A stretch of 6,940 nucleotides of DNA from Candidatus Poribacteria bacterium (GTDB lineage Bacteria > Poribacteria > WGA-4E > WGA-3G), in contig JAPPMR010000311.1 of the NCBI GenBank assembly GCA_028818995.1, positions 13,799 through 20,738 of the forward strand. Direction: 5' to 3'. Numbering within the stretch: position 1 is the first letter of the stretch; the number at the start of each line of letters is the position of its first letter. Below, in pieces: positions 1 to 6,109 of this stretch. The translations under genes and the position numbers were made by a program. Below the pieces are notes generated by a model. It was given only the letters and a program-made list of their open reading frames with translations, was not told the DNA's origin and did not search any database.

Positions 1-95
1 AAATAAATTATAAACTTGGTGGGGGTTTTTTTTAACCGGGTTTTTTTTTTTTTTTTTTTTTTTTTGTTGGGGTTATAAAAAAAACCCCCCCTACC
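1..95. repeat. Low-complexity contig end with imperfect inverted repeat around a 25-base T run
   Basis: This stretch is built almost only from homopolymer runs: G at 21-25, T at 26-33, a run of 25 T at 41-65, A at 77-84 and C at 85-91. Bases 17-37 and 71-95 are imperfect reverse complements of each other (G run, T8, AACC against GGTT, A8, C run), so the segment could fold into a hairpin with the T run in the loop. No coding potential is visible. It lies just downstream of the hydrolase gene, but on that gene's transcript the 25-base run is A, not U, so it is not a normal terminator. An assembly or amplification artefact at a contig edge is the likeliest explanation. Confidence 0.7.
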
Positions 96-119
96 ATTGT
101 ACGTTAAGTCCTGTTAATG

Positions 120-941
120 TTACAATCCGCGTAAAAGGGTAACCCATCGTTCCCATGCTTCTTTGGTAGCTTTTTTCTGGGCATCGTTTGCACTATCCGC
201 CATACCACGCCGCAAGAACGCATGACCAACATCTTTATAAATAACAGGTTCGTACTTAACTTTTGCTGCATCCGCTGCTGCTTTGGTCGCATCAATTGTA
301 GCGTTGATGCGGTTGTCGCTTTCACCATAGAACCCATATACAGGTGCAGAAATCTTGGATACATCCTCTATAGGTGGTGCGGAACCGTAAAACACAAACG
401 CACCAGCAATCTCATCGGAATGCACAGCATAACTAAACGTCTGCTTACCGCCCCAACAGAATCCGGAGACAGCGACCTTATCGTTTGTTGAAGGTAGGTC
501 GTGAACATATTTGCGTACAGCGTCAAGGTCTGTCGTCACACGTTCTGTTGTGAGTCCACGAATCGCACGCCGCACATCGTCCCGAGAGTCAAAACTCTCT
601 GTGCCGCCACCATCGGGTCCCATACCCGAAAGTAGGTCTGGACAGATAGCCACAAACCCATCGGCGGCGAGTTTGTCCGCGACAAGTCGAATCCAATCGG
701 TTAACCCAAAAATTTCGTGGATTACAATGATAGCGGTTGCGGGTTCTTTTACTTCAGGGAAAACAATAAATGCGTTGAGTTCGTGTTTATCGGCAGCGGT
801 GATTTTCACCCATTCTCCGTGACGCGGTGATTTCTCAAGTTCCTCTTTTATGGGGTCAGTATGGCTGTCGGCATCTGCGCTGCTTTGCAAAAATAGTCCG
901 GTTGTAAGAGCAGTTAACATTAATATTTGATAGATTTTCAT
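120..941 (-). CDS. Exported dienelactone hydrolase family protein (alpha/beta hydrolase)
   Basis: The 273-residue product is an alpha/beta hydrolase of the dienelactone hydrolase (DLH) family. Visible landmarks are HEIFG at 75-79 (Glu76 matches the glutamate that gates the nucleophile in DLH), the nucleophile elbow GFCWGG at 160-165 with Cys162, the acid Asp209 in GESDN, and His240 in GHAF. The catalytic triad therefore looks complete. Residues 1-24 form a signal peptide (MKIYQ, hydrophobic core, then ADA before the likely cleavage site), so the enzyme is probably periplasmic or envelope-located, unlike the classic cytoplasmic chlorocatechol-pathway DLH. The mature domain is close to the usual length of about 235 to 250 residues. 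The start was chosen at 941 because AGGAG (947-951) sits 5 bases upstream; an in-frame ATG 30 bases earlier has no better site and would bury the signal peptide. The natural substrate cannot be read from sequence; DLH-like proteins act on varied esters and lactones. It follows the sigma module on the same strand but is separated from it by a palindromic element. Confidence 0.92.
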   Translation of the reverse strand: MKIYQILMLTALTTGLFLQSSADADSHTDPIKEELEKSPRHGEWVKITAADKHELNAFIVFPEVKEPATAIIVIHEIFGLTDWIRLVADKLAADGFVAICPDLLSGMGPDGGGTESFDSRDDVRRAIRGLTTERVTTDLDAVRKYVHDLPSTNDKVAVSGFCWGGKQTFSYAVHSDEIAGAFVFYGSAPPIEDVSKISAPVYGFYGESDNRINATIDATKAAADAAKVKYEPVIYKDVGHAFLRRGMADSANDAQKKATKEAWERWVTLLRGL

Positions 942-946
942 GATTT

Positions 947-951
947 CTCCT
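947..951 (-). promoter_or_regulatory. Shine-Dalgarno site AGGAG for the dienelactone hydrolase gene
   Basis: On the minus strand AGGAG lies 5 bases before the ATG at 939-941. This decides between that start and the in-frame ATG at 969-971, which would add ten residues in front of a clear signal peptide. Confidence 0.75.
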
Positions 952-973
952 TGATTGGTGATAAAAAACATCA

Positions 974-1108
974 GCGCGCTTACATGAAGTTTAAGAAAAT
1001 AATTCGGTAATTTGGCGAGGTTAGGAAACCTCGCCAGCAGCGGTGGACAGCTGCCTTGTGCAGACGGAAAATTACCGAATTAATAAATTAATCTTCATCA
1101 AAGCGCGC
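974..1108. repeat. Palindromic intergenic element with nested hairpins (MITE-like or interspersed repeat candidate)
   Basis: Two 40-base arms, 974-1013 and 1069-1108, are reverse complements at about 33 of 40 positions by my count. The outermost 8 bases (GCGCGCTT against AAGCGCGC) and the innermost 14 (1000-1013 against 1069-1082) match perfectly. Inside sit two further hairpins: 1014-1022 with 1027-1035 (9 perfect GC-rich pairs, loop AGGA) and 1037-1041 with 1050-1054 (5 pairs, 8-base loop). The whole element fills most of the gap between the RseB-like gene and the hydrolase gene and encodes no protein. Long terminal inverted repeats without a transposase fit a MITE or a REP-like interspersed repeat; a structured RNA in the transcript is another reading. 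No target-site duplication is evident and only one copy is in the window, so mobility is inferred. Confidence 0.6.
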
Positions 1109-1135
1109 CTACCAGTGGGGTCTACATCTTTTTAT

Positions 1136-1150
1136 GTTTCACAATGAAAC
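1136..1150 (-). other. Small perfect hairpin at the 3' end of the RseB-like gene
   Basis: GTTTCA (1136-1141) and TGAAAC (1145-1150) are perfect reverse complements around a 3-base loop. The hairpin begins at the last base of the stop codon of the RseB-like gene. On the transcript it is followed by an A-rich stretch, not a U run, so it may protect or pause but does not look like an intrinsic terminator. Confidence 0.35.
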
Positions 1151-2187
1151 TACTTCTGATTTGTTTTTGGGATGATGGATTCAACGACCTTCTGCAATTC
1201 GGTAGCCGGTATTGCTCCGTATAGGTAGAAATAGATATCGCCGCTTGACCATGTGAATGCATGGGTTGATCCGCGCTGATATCTCTGTACAGATGTGTTA
1301 CCAATTTGAATTACATTCTCGCCTCGATTGCGATCACCGCGGTTTCGAATATCGCCTGTCGTTTCAAATAGGTTGAAATCCAACAAGCCATCTGTATATC
1401 TTAATCGAATTGTATTTCTACCTTTCGTTTCATGTTTATACGGATTCTGAAGTTGAAAGCCTGGGGGTAAATATTGTGGTTTAATTAGTTTTTTCTTCAG
1501 GACTTTTTCGGCTTCAGCGAGAGAAATGGGATGATAACTCCGTGGTATTTGTTTAATCTCCTTTTGAAAATTCTTCCATTTATTTTCCACGATTTTGGTG
1601 TCAAAACTAATGCGAGTATAAACGAACATATTTCTTAGGACACCAGCAGCGTCTAAATCTTCCACACGCAAAATAACGTTGTTTTTACGAGCGAAATAGA
1701 TATGTTTTGTGGGTCTCCCCTCAAATTTTGGTTTAATGATTAAGAGATCGGTTTCATGACCAGCGATTTTTTCTCCCCAACGCCGATGCTCTAATTCATA
1801 GTTTTGTGCGATAAATTCAATTTCTTTTATAGAGAATTGGCTTCCCTGTCGTGCCCATCTAAAGTCTCTGCTTCTTCTATGATCGTCTCTTTCCCTATCT
1901 CTGTTTCTGTCGCGCCCATTTTCTTCATTAAATGCCCTCTGTCCACCAATAACAGATTCGACTTTCCGATAAGCGTCTTCTGCCTTCCTATGAATGACAA
2001 TTTCCTCCATCGTCCGCACGCCGCGAGACGAACTGTATGTTTTTAGACGGAGCCCGACATAACCAACATCACGTTCTGCCTCTGCGATGCGTTTAAGCGT
2101 AGCAACATTCGCAAAGAGATGGTTGACTGCCAACAGAGAAATAGTTAGCGTTAAAAAGCAGCATGCGCGTAGTGGTTTCGTTGACAT
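1150..2187 (-). CDS. RseB/MucB-like exported regulator of the sigma/anti-sigma pair (LolA-like fold)
   Basis: The 345-residue product has an N-terminal signal peptide (basic start, hydrophobic stretch about 9-20, cleavage near residue 26, HLFA). Residues about 30-200 resemble the LolA/LppX-like N-terminal domain of RseB/MucB proteins. Residues about 219-340 resemble the RseB C-terminal domain: LPPGF at 240-244, LRYTDGLLDFNLFE at 262-275, and an ending with YGAIPATELQKVVESI. In E. coli RseB is a periplasmic protein that binds the anti-sigma factor and slows its proteolysis; the same role is inferred here from position, 36 bases after the anti-sigma gene. Two Arg/Asp/Asn-rich patches (91-110 and 280-290) interrupt the fold and look like flexible basic-acidic loops. 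The start at 2187 is supported by AGGTGA 4 bases upstream; a GTG at 2217 would add ten residues but has no clear site. No lipobox is present, so it is probably soluble periplasmic. A generic outer-membrane lipoprotein-sorting-like protein is the alternative. Confidence 0.75.
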   Translation of the reverse strand: MSTKPLRACCFLTLTISLLAVNHLFANVATLKRIAEAERDVGYVGLRLKTYSSSRGVRTMEEIVIHRKAEDAYRKVESVIGGQRAFNEENGRDRNRDRERDDHRRSRDFRWARQGSQFSIKEIEFIAQNYELEHRRWGEKIAGHETDLLIIKPKFEGRPTKHIYFARKNNVILRVEDLDAAGVLRNMFVYTRISFDTKIVENKWKNFQKEIKQIPRSYHPISLAEAEKVLKKKLIKPQYLPPGFQLQNPYKHETKGRNTIRLRYTDGLLDFNLFETTGDIRNRGDRNRGENVIQIGNTSVQRYQRGSTHAFTWSSGDIYFYLYGAIPATELQKVVESIIPKTNQK

Positions 2188-2191
2188 AAGC

Positions 2192-2197
2192 TCACCT
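2192..2197 (-). promoter_or_regulatory. Shine-Dalgarno site AGGTGA deciding the start of the RseB-like gene
   Basis: AGGTGA on the minus strand lies 4 bases upstream of the ATG at 2185-2187. It favours this start over the in-frame GTG at 2215-2217, which would place ten residues before the signal peptide. Confidence 0.6.
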
Positions 2198-2223
2198 ATC
2201 GCATTTCTTAGTTCCACAGCGGA

Positions 2224-2736
2224 TTACTCACCCAGATACAGGTTGAGCAATGTTTCTGTATCTTCATCGATATCCTCAGTGTCCGTTGAGGGATTGCTAA
2301 GTGGCGTTGCGATGTTTGATTTCAAAGGATTATTCGCGACCTCTTCTGTATGAACACCGAAATAGAAATCAAGGAGTTCCTCGTATTGAGGGGCGGGCGA
2401 ATATGTAAAGATGAAAAACGCAACGACGAAGCAGACCGTTGAAAAGGCGGTTGCGCCGACTGTGAAAGGACGGAATATCCAGCGCCTAAATATTGAGAGT
2501 AATTTATTCTGGGGTGCTGATTCGGTTTCTCGGATCATTGCCAGAACCGCATTCTTCATAGATGGCGCAGGATGCACGAGTTGAGAAATCTGTTGCCGGT
2601 TTTGCTTGAAATCTGCCAACATGTTTGCACATTCTTGGCAGTCGCGGAGGTGGTCATCCACCTGTTTGTGCATAGCCGGTGCTAATTCGTTATCTAAATA
2701 TGCCGATAGTTGTTTTTGGATACGTTCATGTTTCAT
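2224..2736 (-). CDS. Membrane anti-sigma factor with zinc-binding zf-HC2 domain
   Basis: The 170-residue product starts with a zf-HC2 (ZAS) domain: the helix of residues 1-25 is followed by HLRDCQEC, giving His29-x3-Cys33-x2-Cys36, the signature of zinc anti-sigma factors. A single transmembrane segment lies at about 91-111, preceded by arginines (FRRWIFRP), which predicts a cytoplasmic N-terminus and an exported tail of about 60 residues rich in Asp and Glu. By analogy with RseA, the N-terminal domain would hold the ECF sigma factor encoded just upstream, and the exported tail would contact the RseB-like protein encoded just downstream. The gap from the sigma stop is 89 bases, wider than usual for such pairs. 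No clear ribosome binding site precedes the ATG, only an A-rich leader, which may mean lower translation than for the sigma factor. Family and topology are seen directly; partner identity rests on gene order. Confidence 0.9.
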   Translation of the reverse strand: MKHERIQKQLSAYLDNELAPAMHKQVDDHLRDCQECANMLADFKQNRQQISQLVHPAPSMKNAVLAMIRETESAPQNKLLSIFRRWIFRPFTVGATAFSTVCFVVAFFIFTYSPAPQYEELLDFYFGVHTEEVANNPLKSNIATPLSNPSTDTEDIDEDTETLLNLYLGE

Positions 2737-2766
2737 TTTTCTAAATTCAATTAGTTAGAGGTTGTT

Positions 2767-2818
2767 GCACTACGGAACGTGCATTCTACTTCAGGGTTAC
2801 GGCACAGCGGCGTGTGCC
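2767..2818 (-). other. Two small hairpins in the sigma/anti-sigma intergenic gap
   Basis: GGCACA (2801-2806) pairs with TGTGCC (2813-2818) around a 6-base loop, and GCAC (2767-2770) pairs with GTGC (2779-2782). Both lie in the 89-base gap between the sigma stop and the anti-sigma start. Neither is followed by a U run on the transcript, so an intrinsic terminator is unlikely. They could be a remnant of an interspersed repeat or could affect mRNA stability. Confidence 0.35.
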
Positions 2819-2825
2819 TACTACT

Positions 2826-3446
2826 TTACCAATCAATACGTTCAAGTTCATCTTTCAAAGCTTTTCGTGCTTCATGTAAACGAGATTTGACGCGTCCAAG
2901 CGTGCAATCGAGGACTTCCGCTATCTCTTCATAAGAGAGTTCACGCAATTCCCGCAGCACTAATATAGTTCTATAACTCTCTTTTAGTCTACCGAGAGCA
3001 GCGTGGAGTATTTCACTCTGTTCGGAGCGCAGTGCTTCTTGTTCAGGGGTCACAGTATCAAGCGGTACCCAAGGTTGTGAGTCATCAATCTCCATCGGTT
3101 CTGTCTTTCGACGTTTACGTTGGTCAATAACGTTTAGGCATTTGTTTTTGACAATTCGGTACAGCCACGTGGAAAATTGAGATCGGAACTGAAATTTGTT
3201 AATGTTCTGCCAAACGGAAAGGAATGCATCTTGTGCGGCATCTTGTGCATCTTCGTGATGACCAAGTATGCCGTAAGCGATGTTGTAAACCCAATGCTGA
3301 TATTGCACAACGAGGGTTCCCATTGCGGCAGTATCTCTTTCTTGGCATCGCAAGATTAGTTCTCGTTCCTGTTGGCTATCAAAATCTTCCACTTGAACTA
3401 TATCCGAATAGGTTTCCATATCAGCGGTGAGGGTCGTAACGGACAT
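2826..3446 (-). CDS. ECF sigma factor, RpoE-like (sigma-70 family)
   Basis: The 206-residue product has the two-domain ECF layout. Sigma region 2 spans about residues 43-113, with DAQDAAQDAFLSVW at 67-80 and FSTWLYRIVKNKCLN at 91-105. After a linker, region 4 spans about 146-200, with YRTILVLRELRELSYEEIA and the helix-turn-helix ending in GRVKSRLHEARKAL. The region 4 wording is close to E. coli RpoE (LRELxxLSYEEIA, DCxxGxVxSR), and the downstream zinc anti-sigma and RseB-like genes support an RpoE-like envelope-stress role. There is an N-terminal extension of about 25 residues rich in acidic amino acids. The start at 3446 has a strong GGAGGAG site 4 bases upstream. The 121-base upstream gap contains a sigma-E-type promoter candidate, consistent with autoregulation, and a 13-base inverted repeat arm covers the start codon. 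The exact ECF group cannot be assigned without comparison. Confidence 0.95.
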   Translation of the reverse strand: MSVTTLTADMETYSDIVQVEDFDSQQERELILRCQERDTAAMGTLVVQYQHWVYNIAYGILGHHEDAQDAAQDAFLSVWQNINKFQFRSQFSTWLYRIVKNKCLNVIDQRKRRKTEPMEIDDSQPWVPLDTVTPEQEALRSEQSEILHAALGRLKESYRTILVLRELRELSYEEIAEVLDCTLGRVKSRLHEARKALKDELERIDW

Positions 3447-3570
3447 TTATCTCCTCCAGAGACCATTAAGTATCTTGCTAAGTCTTGTTGTATTTAGGTT
3501 TTAAGTTTCGCTTTTAACCTATAGACATAGCCCAAACAGAAAGGTTCGTTTTTCTTTTAAATGTCCGTTA
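3437..3570 (-). repeat. Perfect 13-base inverted repeat joining the cotH stop to the sigma start
   Basis: Bases 3437-3449 and 3558-3570 are exact reverse complements over 13 positions, 108 bases apart. One arm begins with the TAA stop codon of the CotH gene; the other covers the ATG of the sigma gene and the next two codons and ends next to its Shine-Dalgarno sequence. In an mRNA reading through from cotH the arms could pair and mask the sigma start. A transcript beginning at the promoter at 3521-3547 would lack the first arm. The repeat is seen directly; its function is inferred. Confidence 0.6.
3521..3547 (-). promoter_or_regulatory. Candidate ECF (sigma-E-like) promoter for the sigma operon
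   Basis: On the minus strand GAACCTT (3547-3541) is followed after 15 bases by TCTAT (3525-3521). This resembles the E. coli sigma-E consensus (GGAACTT, 15-16 bases, TCnnA). Transcription would start near 3514, giving a leader of about 70 bases before the sigma ATG. An imperfect dyad (AGGTT at 3496-3500, AACCT at 3516-3520) lies around the predicted start point. The position fits self-activation by the ECF sigma factor encoded downstream. Confidence 0.4.
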
Positions 3571-6051
3571 TTTTATTTTCTTTTGACTGTTTTGTGTTCC
3601 CGGTGTCATCTGCACAGCTTGGAAAGCACCGGTCGCATTTGGCAATCTACCGATAGCGGTATCTTTCTGCTGCTGCCCAAATGTGATTGTATCTATCACC
3701 TGATTCCCACGTGCATCTGTATCCACGAGCATGACAGTTTCACCATTACGAGATAGTTTGAAGTTTGCATGGAGTCCTTTATTTGCTTTTCCATCTTCGT
3801 CTAACCATACAATTAAGTACCCACGCGGTGGAATCGTGGTGTTTTTAGGGAATTCCCATTTTCTGGGGTTGTCTATTTTATCAGTGAGGTACATTCCGGT
3901 AAGCAGCATCGGATTATCGGTGATGTTGTGCAATTCAAGCCAGTCGTCATGATCCCCTTGTGGATCGACGATACTATTAGTATTGGTTGCCATGAGTTCA
4001 TTAATTACAACAGATATCTCTTTTGCTTGAGGTAATGTAACCTTGTAATGGGCTGCCCCGAACTCCGCGCGCGTAGGTGAAAAAACTGTAGTCCCATGTG
4101 TCTTTACGGCACTTGCTTCAACATAATAATAGACTGTGGTTCCTGCTGGAAAAGCCGGAATGCTACCGACAAATTTATCACCATTCTTTAACATCTCTGT
4201 CTGTTTAAAAACCGAATGCCGGTCAGGACCATAATACAACAGGACTGAATCTGCTGCAACAGTTTTATCTAATTTTGCTTTAATTTCAACGGGTTGATTT
4301 GATGTAGGATTTTCAGGTGTGGAAACGGAAACAATCTTCGGTGTCGGTTTGCTCAATTCTGGATGATTGAGTAGCACTTCTCGCCTTTGGGTTACATATC
4401 GCTTAAAACTCGGTATGCGTCCGCCTCCGTCGCCATCAATACTCTCCACAAATCTTTGGTAGCTGTCAAGTTTTTTATTGTCTTTTTGGACTTCTGCATC
4501 AATGAGCGTATGATATTCTTTGATGACCGGTTCCAACACCTCCCAATCCAGCCACTCATCTACTACTGTACGTACATGTGCAATATACCGCGCTTTCCAT
4601 TCTGGAATATCAAGCAAACGGCTAATAACAGGACGCATCGGATTTTCAGCGTGTGTTGTCGGAGATACCGTGCCTAATATCAATTCTCCCCAAGACCAAC
4701 CACCAGGGCCTCTGCCACCGGGTCCACCACCGCCGCCACGACGACGCTCGCCTCCAAACCTAAAAGTTTCGTTGTTGTCGTGCGAGATGAGATGGAATCT
4801 TTCATTGACATCCTGATAAATGGAAAAATCTCCACCTTTATGGATGTAACTATCGTCATCCATAAAGACGTTTGAGACAGCCAATTGCCACAAGGCACGG
4901 TCAACGTTAAATATCGCTGGTAAATGCGTTTCTAATTTTGCAGCAGGCGTTTTAGCGTCAAGCATCTCACAGAGTGCAATAAGGTCTTCCCAAGGGTTTT
5001 CAACATTTGCTGTCTTCAGTTGATAAGTTCTTTGATATGCTTCTAAATCGTTTCCAGCATAAGTCAACGCACCACCACCGGGCCCAACTTTCCAACGGAC
5101 ACCATCTCTTGTGCCGAACCACTCATCCAGAAAATCTTTGTTATATTGCTGTAGGTTAATATACATCCCCCAACTTTCACCGTTGATCACTAACTTCACA
5201 AAATTAGTTTTCATAGCGGGTATATAATCGCGTGCAATTTGATTAAAAAGCACTTCACGAAGGAAAGATGGATCAACGTGTCCGTTGAGTAGGTTAAGTG
5301 TCTTATAGCCGTAAAGGCGTTGGCTATCGTCGCTATAGTCAACAGCAATGTTGAATGATTTTTTTGCAGATTCAACAGTGAAATAGGACGAAGTGCCACG
5401 GAAACGGACACCAACCTCTGGATAAACTTTCCCGTCAACAACTAATTCCGCTGGTACTTCTATGTCTGTGCGGTAAAATGCATTTAGTTGTGCGTACCAA
5501 TCTTCATCGTGAAAACGGAGATATAGGGTGCGGAGTGTACCTGCATCATAGAATTCGGGTGAGTCTTTTGGCATGGAAGCGAGACTTGCTTTTACATCAC
5601 TATCAATATTACCTGTCGGGGTTCCAGCCCGTTGTTCAGGTGAGTATGCTTCACCACGTGCTTCAAGTGCTGCTTTCCGTTCATCACCCGTTAATTTCCC
5701 ATCCTTATTTGTATCGAATTGTGTGACCAGTTTTTCTGCTGGGCGCGGTCCACGCCTGCCGCCGCTAAAACCGGGAGGACCGCCACGTTGTCCAGGGTCA
5801 ATGTTAGGAGGTGGATTGCTGGCAGCTTCTTTAATTTCTTCTTGGCTTAACTTGCTACCTGTGAATGCTTCTAAACCTGTGATTCGGAGCATGAGTTGAT
5901 CTTCTTCAGGGTTCAGTACACCGTTTCCATCAAGGTCAAATCGCTTCTGTTCCTCTGAAAGTTTTGGTGCGTCTTTATTTTCTTGGGTGTATGTATACAT
6001 TGCAATGCAGAAAAATATGCCAATAAGTGCTATTAGTTTTATATGTTTCAT
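3568..6051 (-). CDS. Secreted CotH-kinase family protein with two EF-hands, an Ig-like segment and a lamin-tail domain
   Basis: The 827-residue product begins with a signal peptide (about 1-22). Two EF-hand calcium loops follow: DLDGNGVLNPEE at 39-50 and DTNKDGKLTGDE at 113-124, both with all expected oxygen ligands, joined by a Pro/Gly/Arg-rich linker (78-106). The CotH kinase domain spans about 169-561, with VRFRGTSS (215-222), KKSFNIAVDY (230-239), GMYINLQQ (295-302), DDDSYIH (398-404) and HDNNETF (424-430). A Gly-rich loop lies at 439-451. An Ig/fibronectin-like segment (about 569-672) and a C-terminal lamin-tail domain (about 679-816, VVINELMATN, DDWLELHN, WEFP) complete it. CotH of Bacillus is an atypical secretory protein kinase; a calcium-influenced surface or extracellular phosphotransferase role is inferred here. 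The glutamate usual in the G-x-Y-x-x-x-E motif is Gln301. The start at 6051 has GGAG 6 bases upstream; an in-frame ATG at 6063 overlaps that site. It lies 58 bases after the DUF4956 gene, probably cotranscribed. Confidence 0.9.
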   Translation of the reverse strand: MKHIKLIALIGIFFCIAMYTYTQENKDAPKLSEEQKRFDLDGNGVLNPEEDQLMLRITGLEAFTGSKLSQEEIKEAASNPPPNIDPGQRGGPPGFSGGRRGPRPAEKLVTQFDTNKDGKLTGDERKAALEARGEAYSPEQRAGTPTGNIDSDVKASLASMPKDSPEFYDAGTLRTLYLRFHDEDWYAQLNAFYRTDIEVPAELVVDGKVYPEVGVRFRGTSSYFTVESAKKSFNIAVDYSDDSQRLYGYKTLNLLNGHVDPSFLREVLFNQIARDYIPAMKTNFVKLVINGESWGMYINLQQYNKDFLDEWFGTRDGVRWKVGPGGGALTYAGNDLEAYQRTYQLKTANVENPWEDLIALCEMLDAKTPAAKLETHLPAIFNVDRALWQLAVSNVFMDDDSYIHKGGDFSIYQDVNERFHLISHDNNETFRFGGERRRGGGGGPGGRGPGGWSWGELILGTVSPTTHAENPMRPVISRLLDIPEWKARYIAHVRTVVDEWLDWEVLEPVIKEYHTLIDAEVQKDNKKLDSYQRFVESIDGDGGGRIPSFKRYVTQRREVLLNHPELSKPTPKIVSVSTPENPTSNQPVEIKAKLDKTVAADSVLLYYGPDRHSVFKQTEMLKNGDKFVGSIPAFPAGTTVYYYVEASAVKTHGTTVFSPTRAEFGAAHYKVTLPQAKEISVVINELMATNTNSIVDPQGDHDDWLELHNITDNPMLLTGMYLTDKIDNPRKWEFPKNTTIPPRGYLIVWLDEDGKANKGLHANFKLSRNGETVMLVDTDARGNQVIDTITFGQQQKDTAIGRLPNATGAFQAVQMTPGTQNSQKKIK

Positions 6052-6057
6052 GATATT

Positions 6058-6061
6058 CTCC
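6058..6061 (-). promoter_or_regulatory. Shine-Dalgarno site GGAG for the CotH gene
   Basis: GGAG on the minus strand sits 6 bases before the ATG at 6049-6051. The alternative in-frame ATG at 6061-6063 overlaps this site and has no recognisable site of its own, so the shorter 827-residue form is preferred. Confidence 0.6.
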
Positions 6062-6109
6062 ATCTTGTTATTTTGAATTTAGACAACTCAGGAACAAAAG
6101 GGTTCGTAT

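Noticed and set aside
41..65. The T run as an intrinsic terminator
   Set aside because: All genes here are transcribed from the minus strand, where this run reads as A; no plus-strand gene precedes it.
222..822. Plus-strand open frames opposite the hydrolase gene
   Set aside because: They lie antisense to a gene with a clear family and catalytic triad, and their translations show no recognisable domain or ribosome binding site.
2152..2170. Lipoprotein signal in the RseB-like protein (RACC)
   Set aside because: The cysteines come before the hydrophobic stretch rather than after it, so they do not form a lipobox.
2185..2217. GTG start at 2217 for the RseB-like gene
   Set aside because: The ATG at 2187 has AGGTGA at good spacing and places the signal peptide at the N-terminus; the GTG has neither advantage.
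3448..3567. Rho-independent terminator after the CotH gene
   Set aside because: No GC-rich hairpin followed by a U run is present; the only strong dyad is the long-range repeat that reaches the sigma start.
4387..4904. Open frames on both strands inside the CotH gene, one rich in proline
   Set aside because: They are shadows of the Gly-rich coding stretch in the CotH gene and carry no domain signal.
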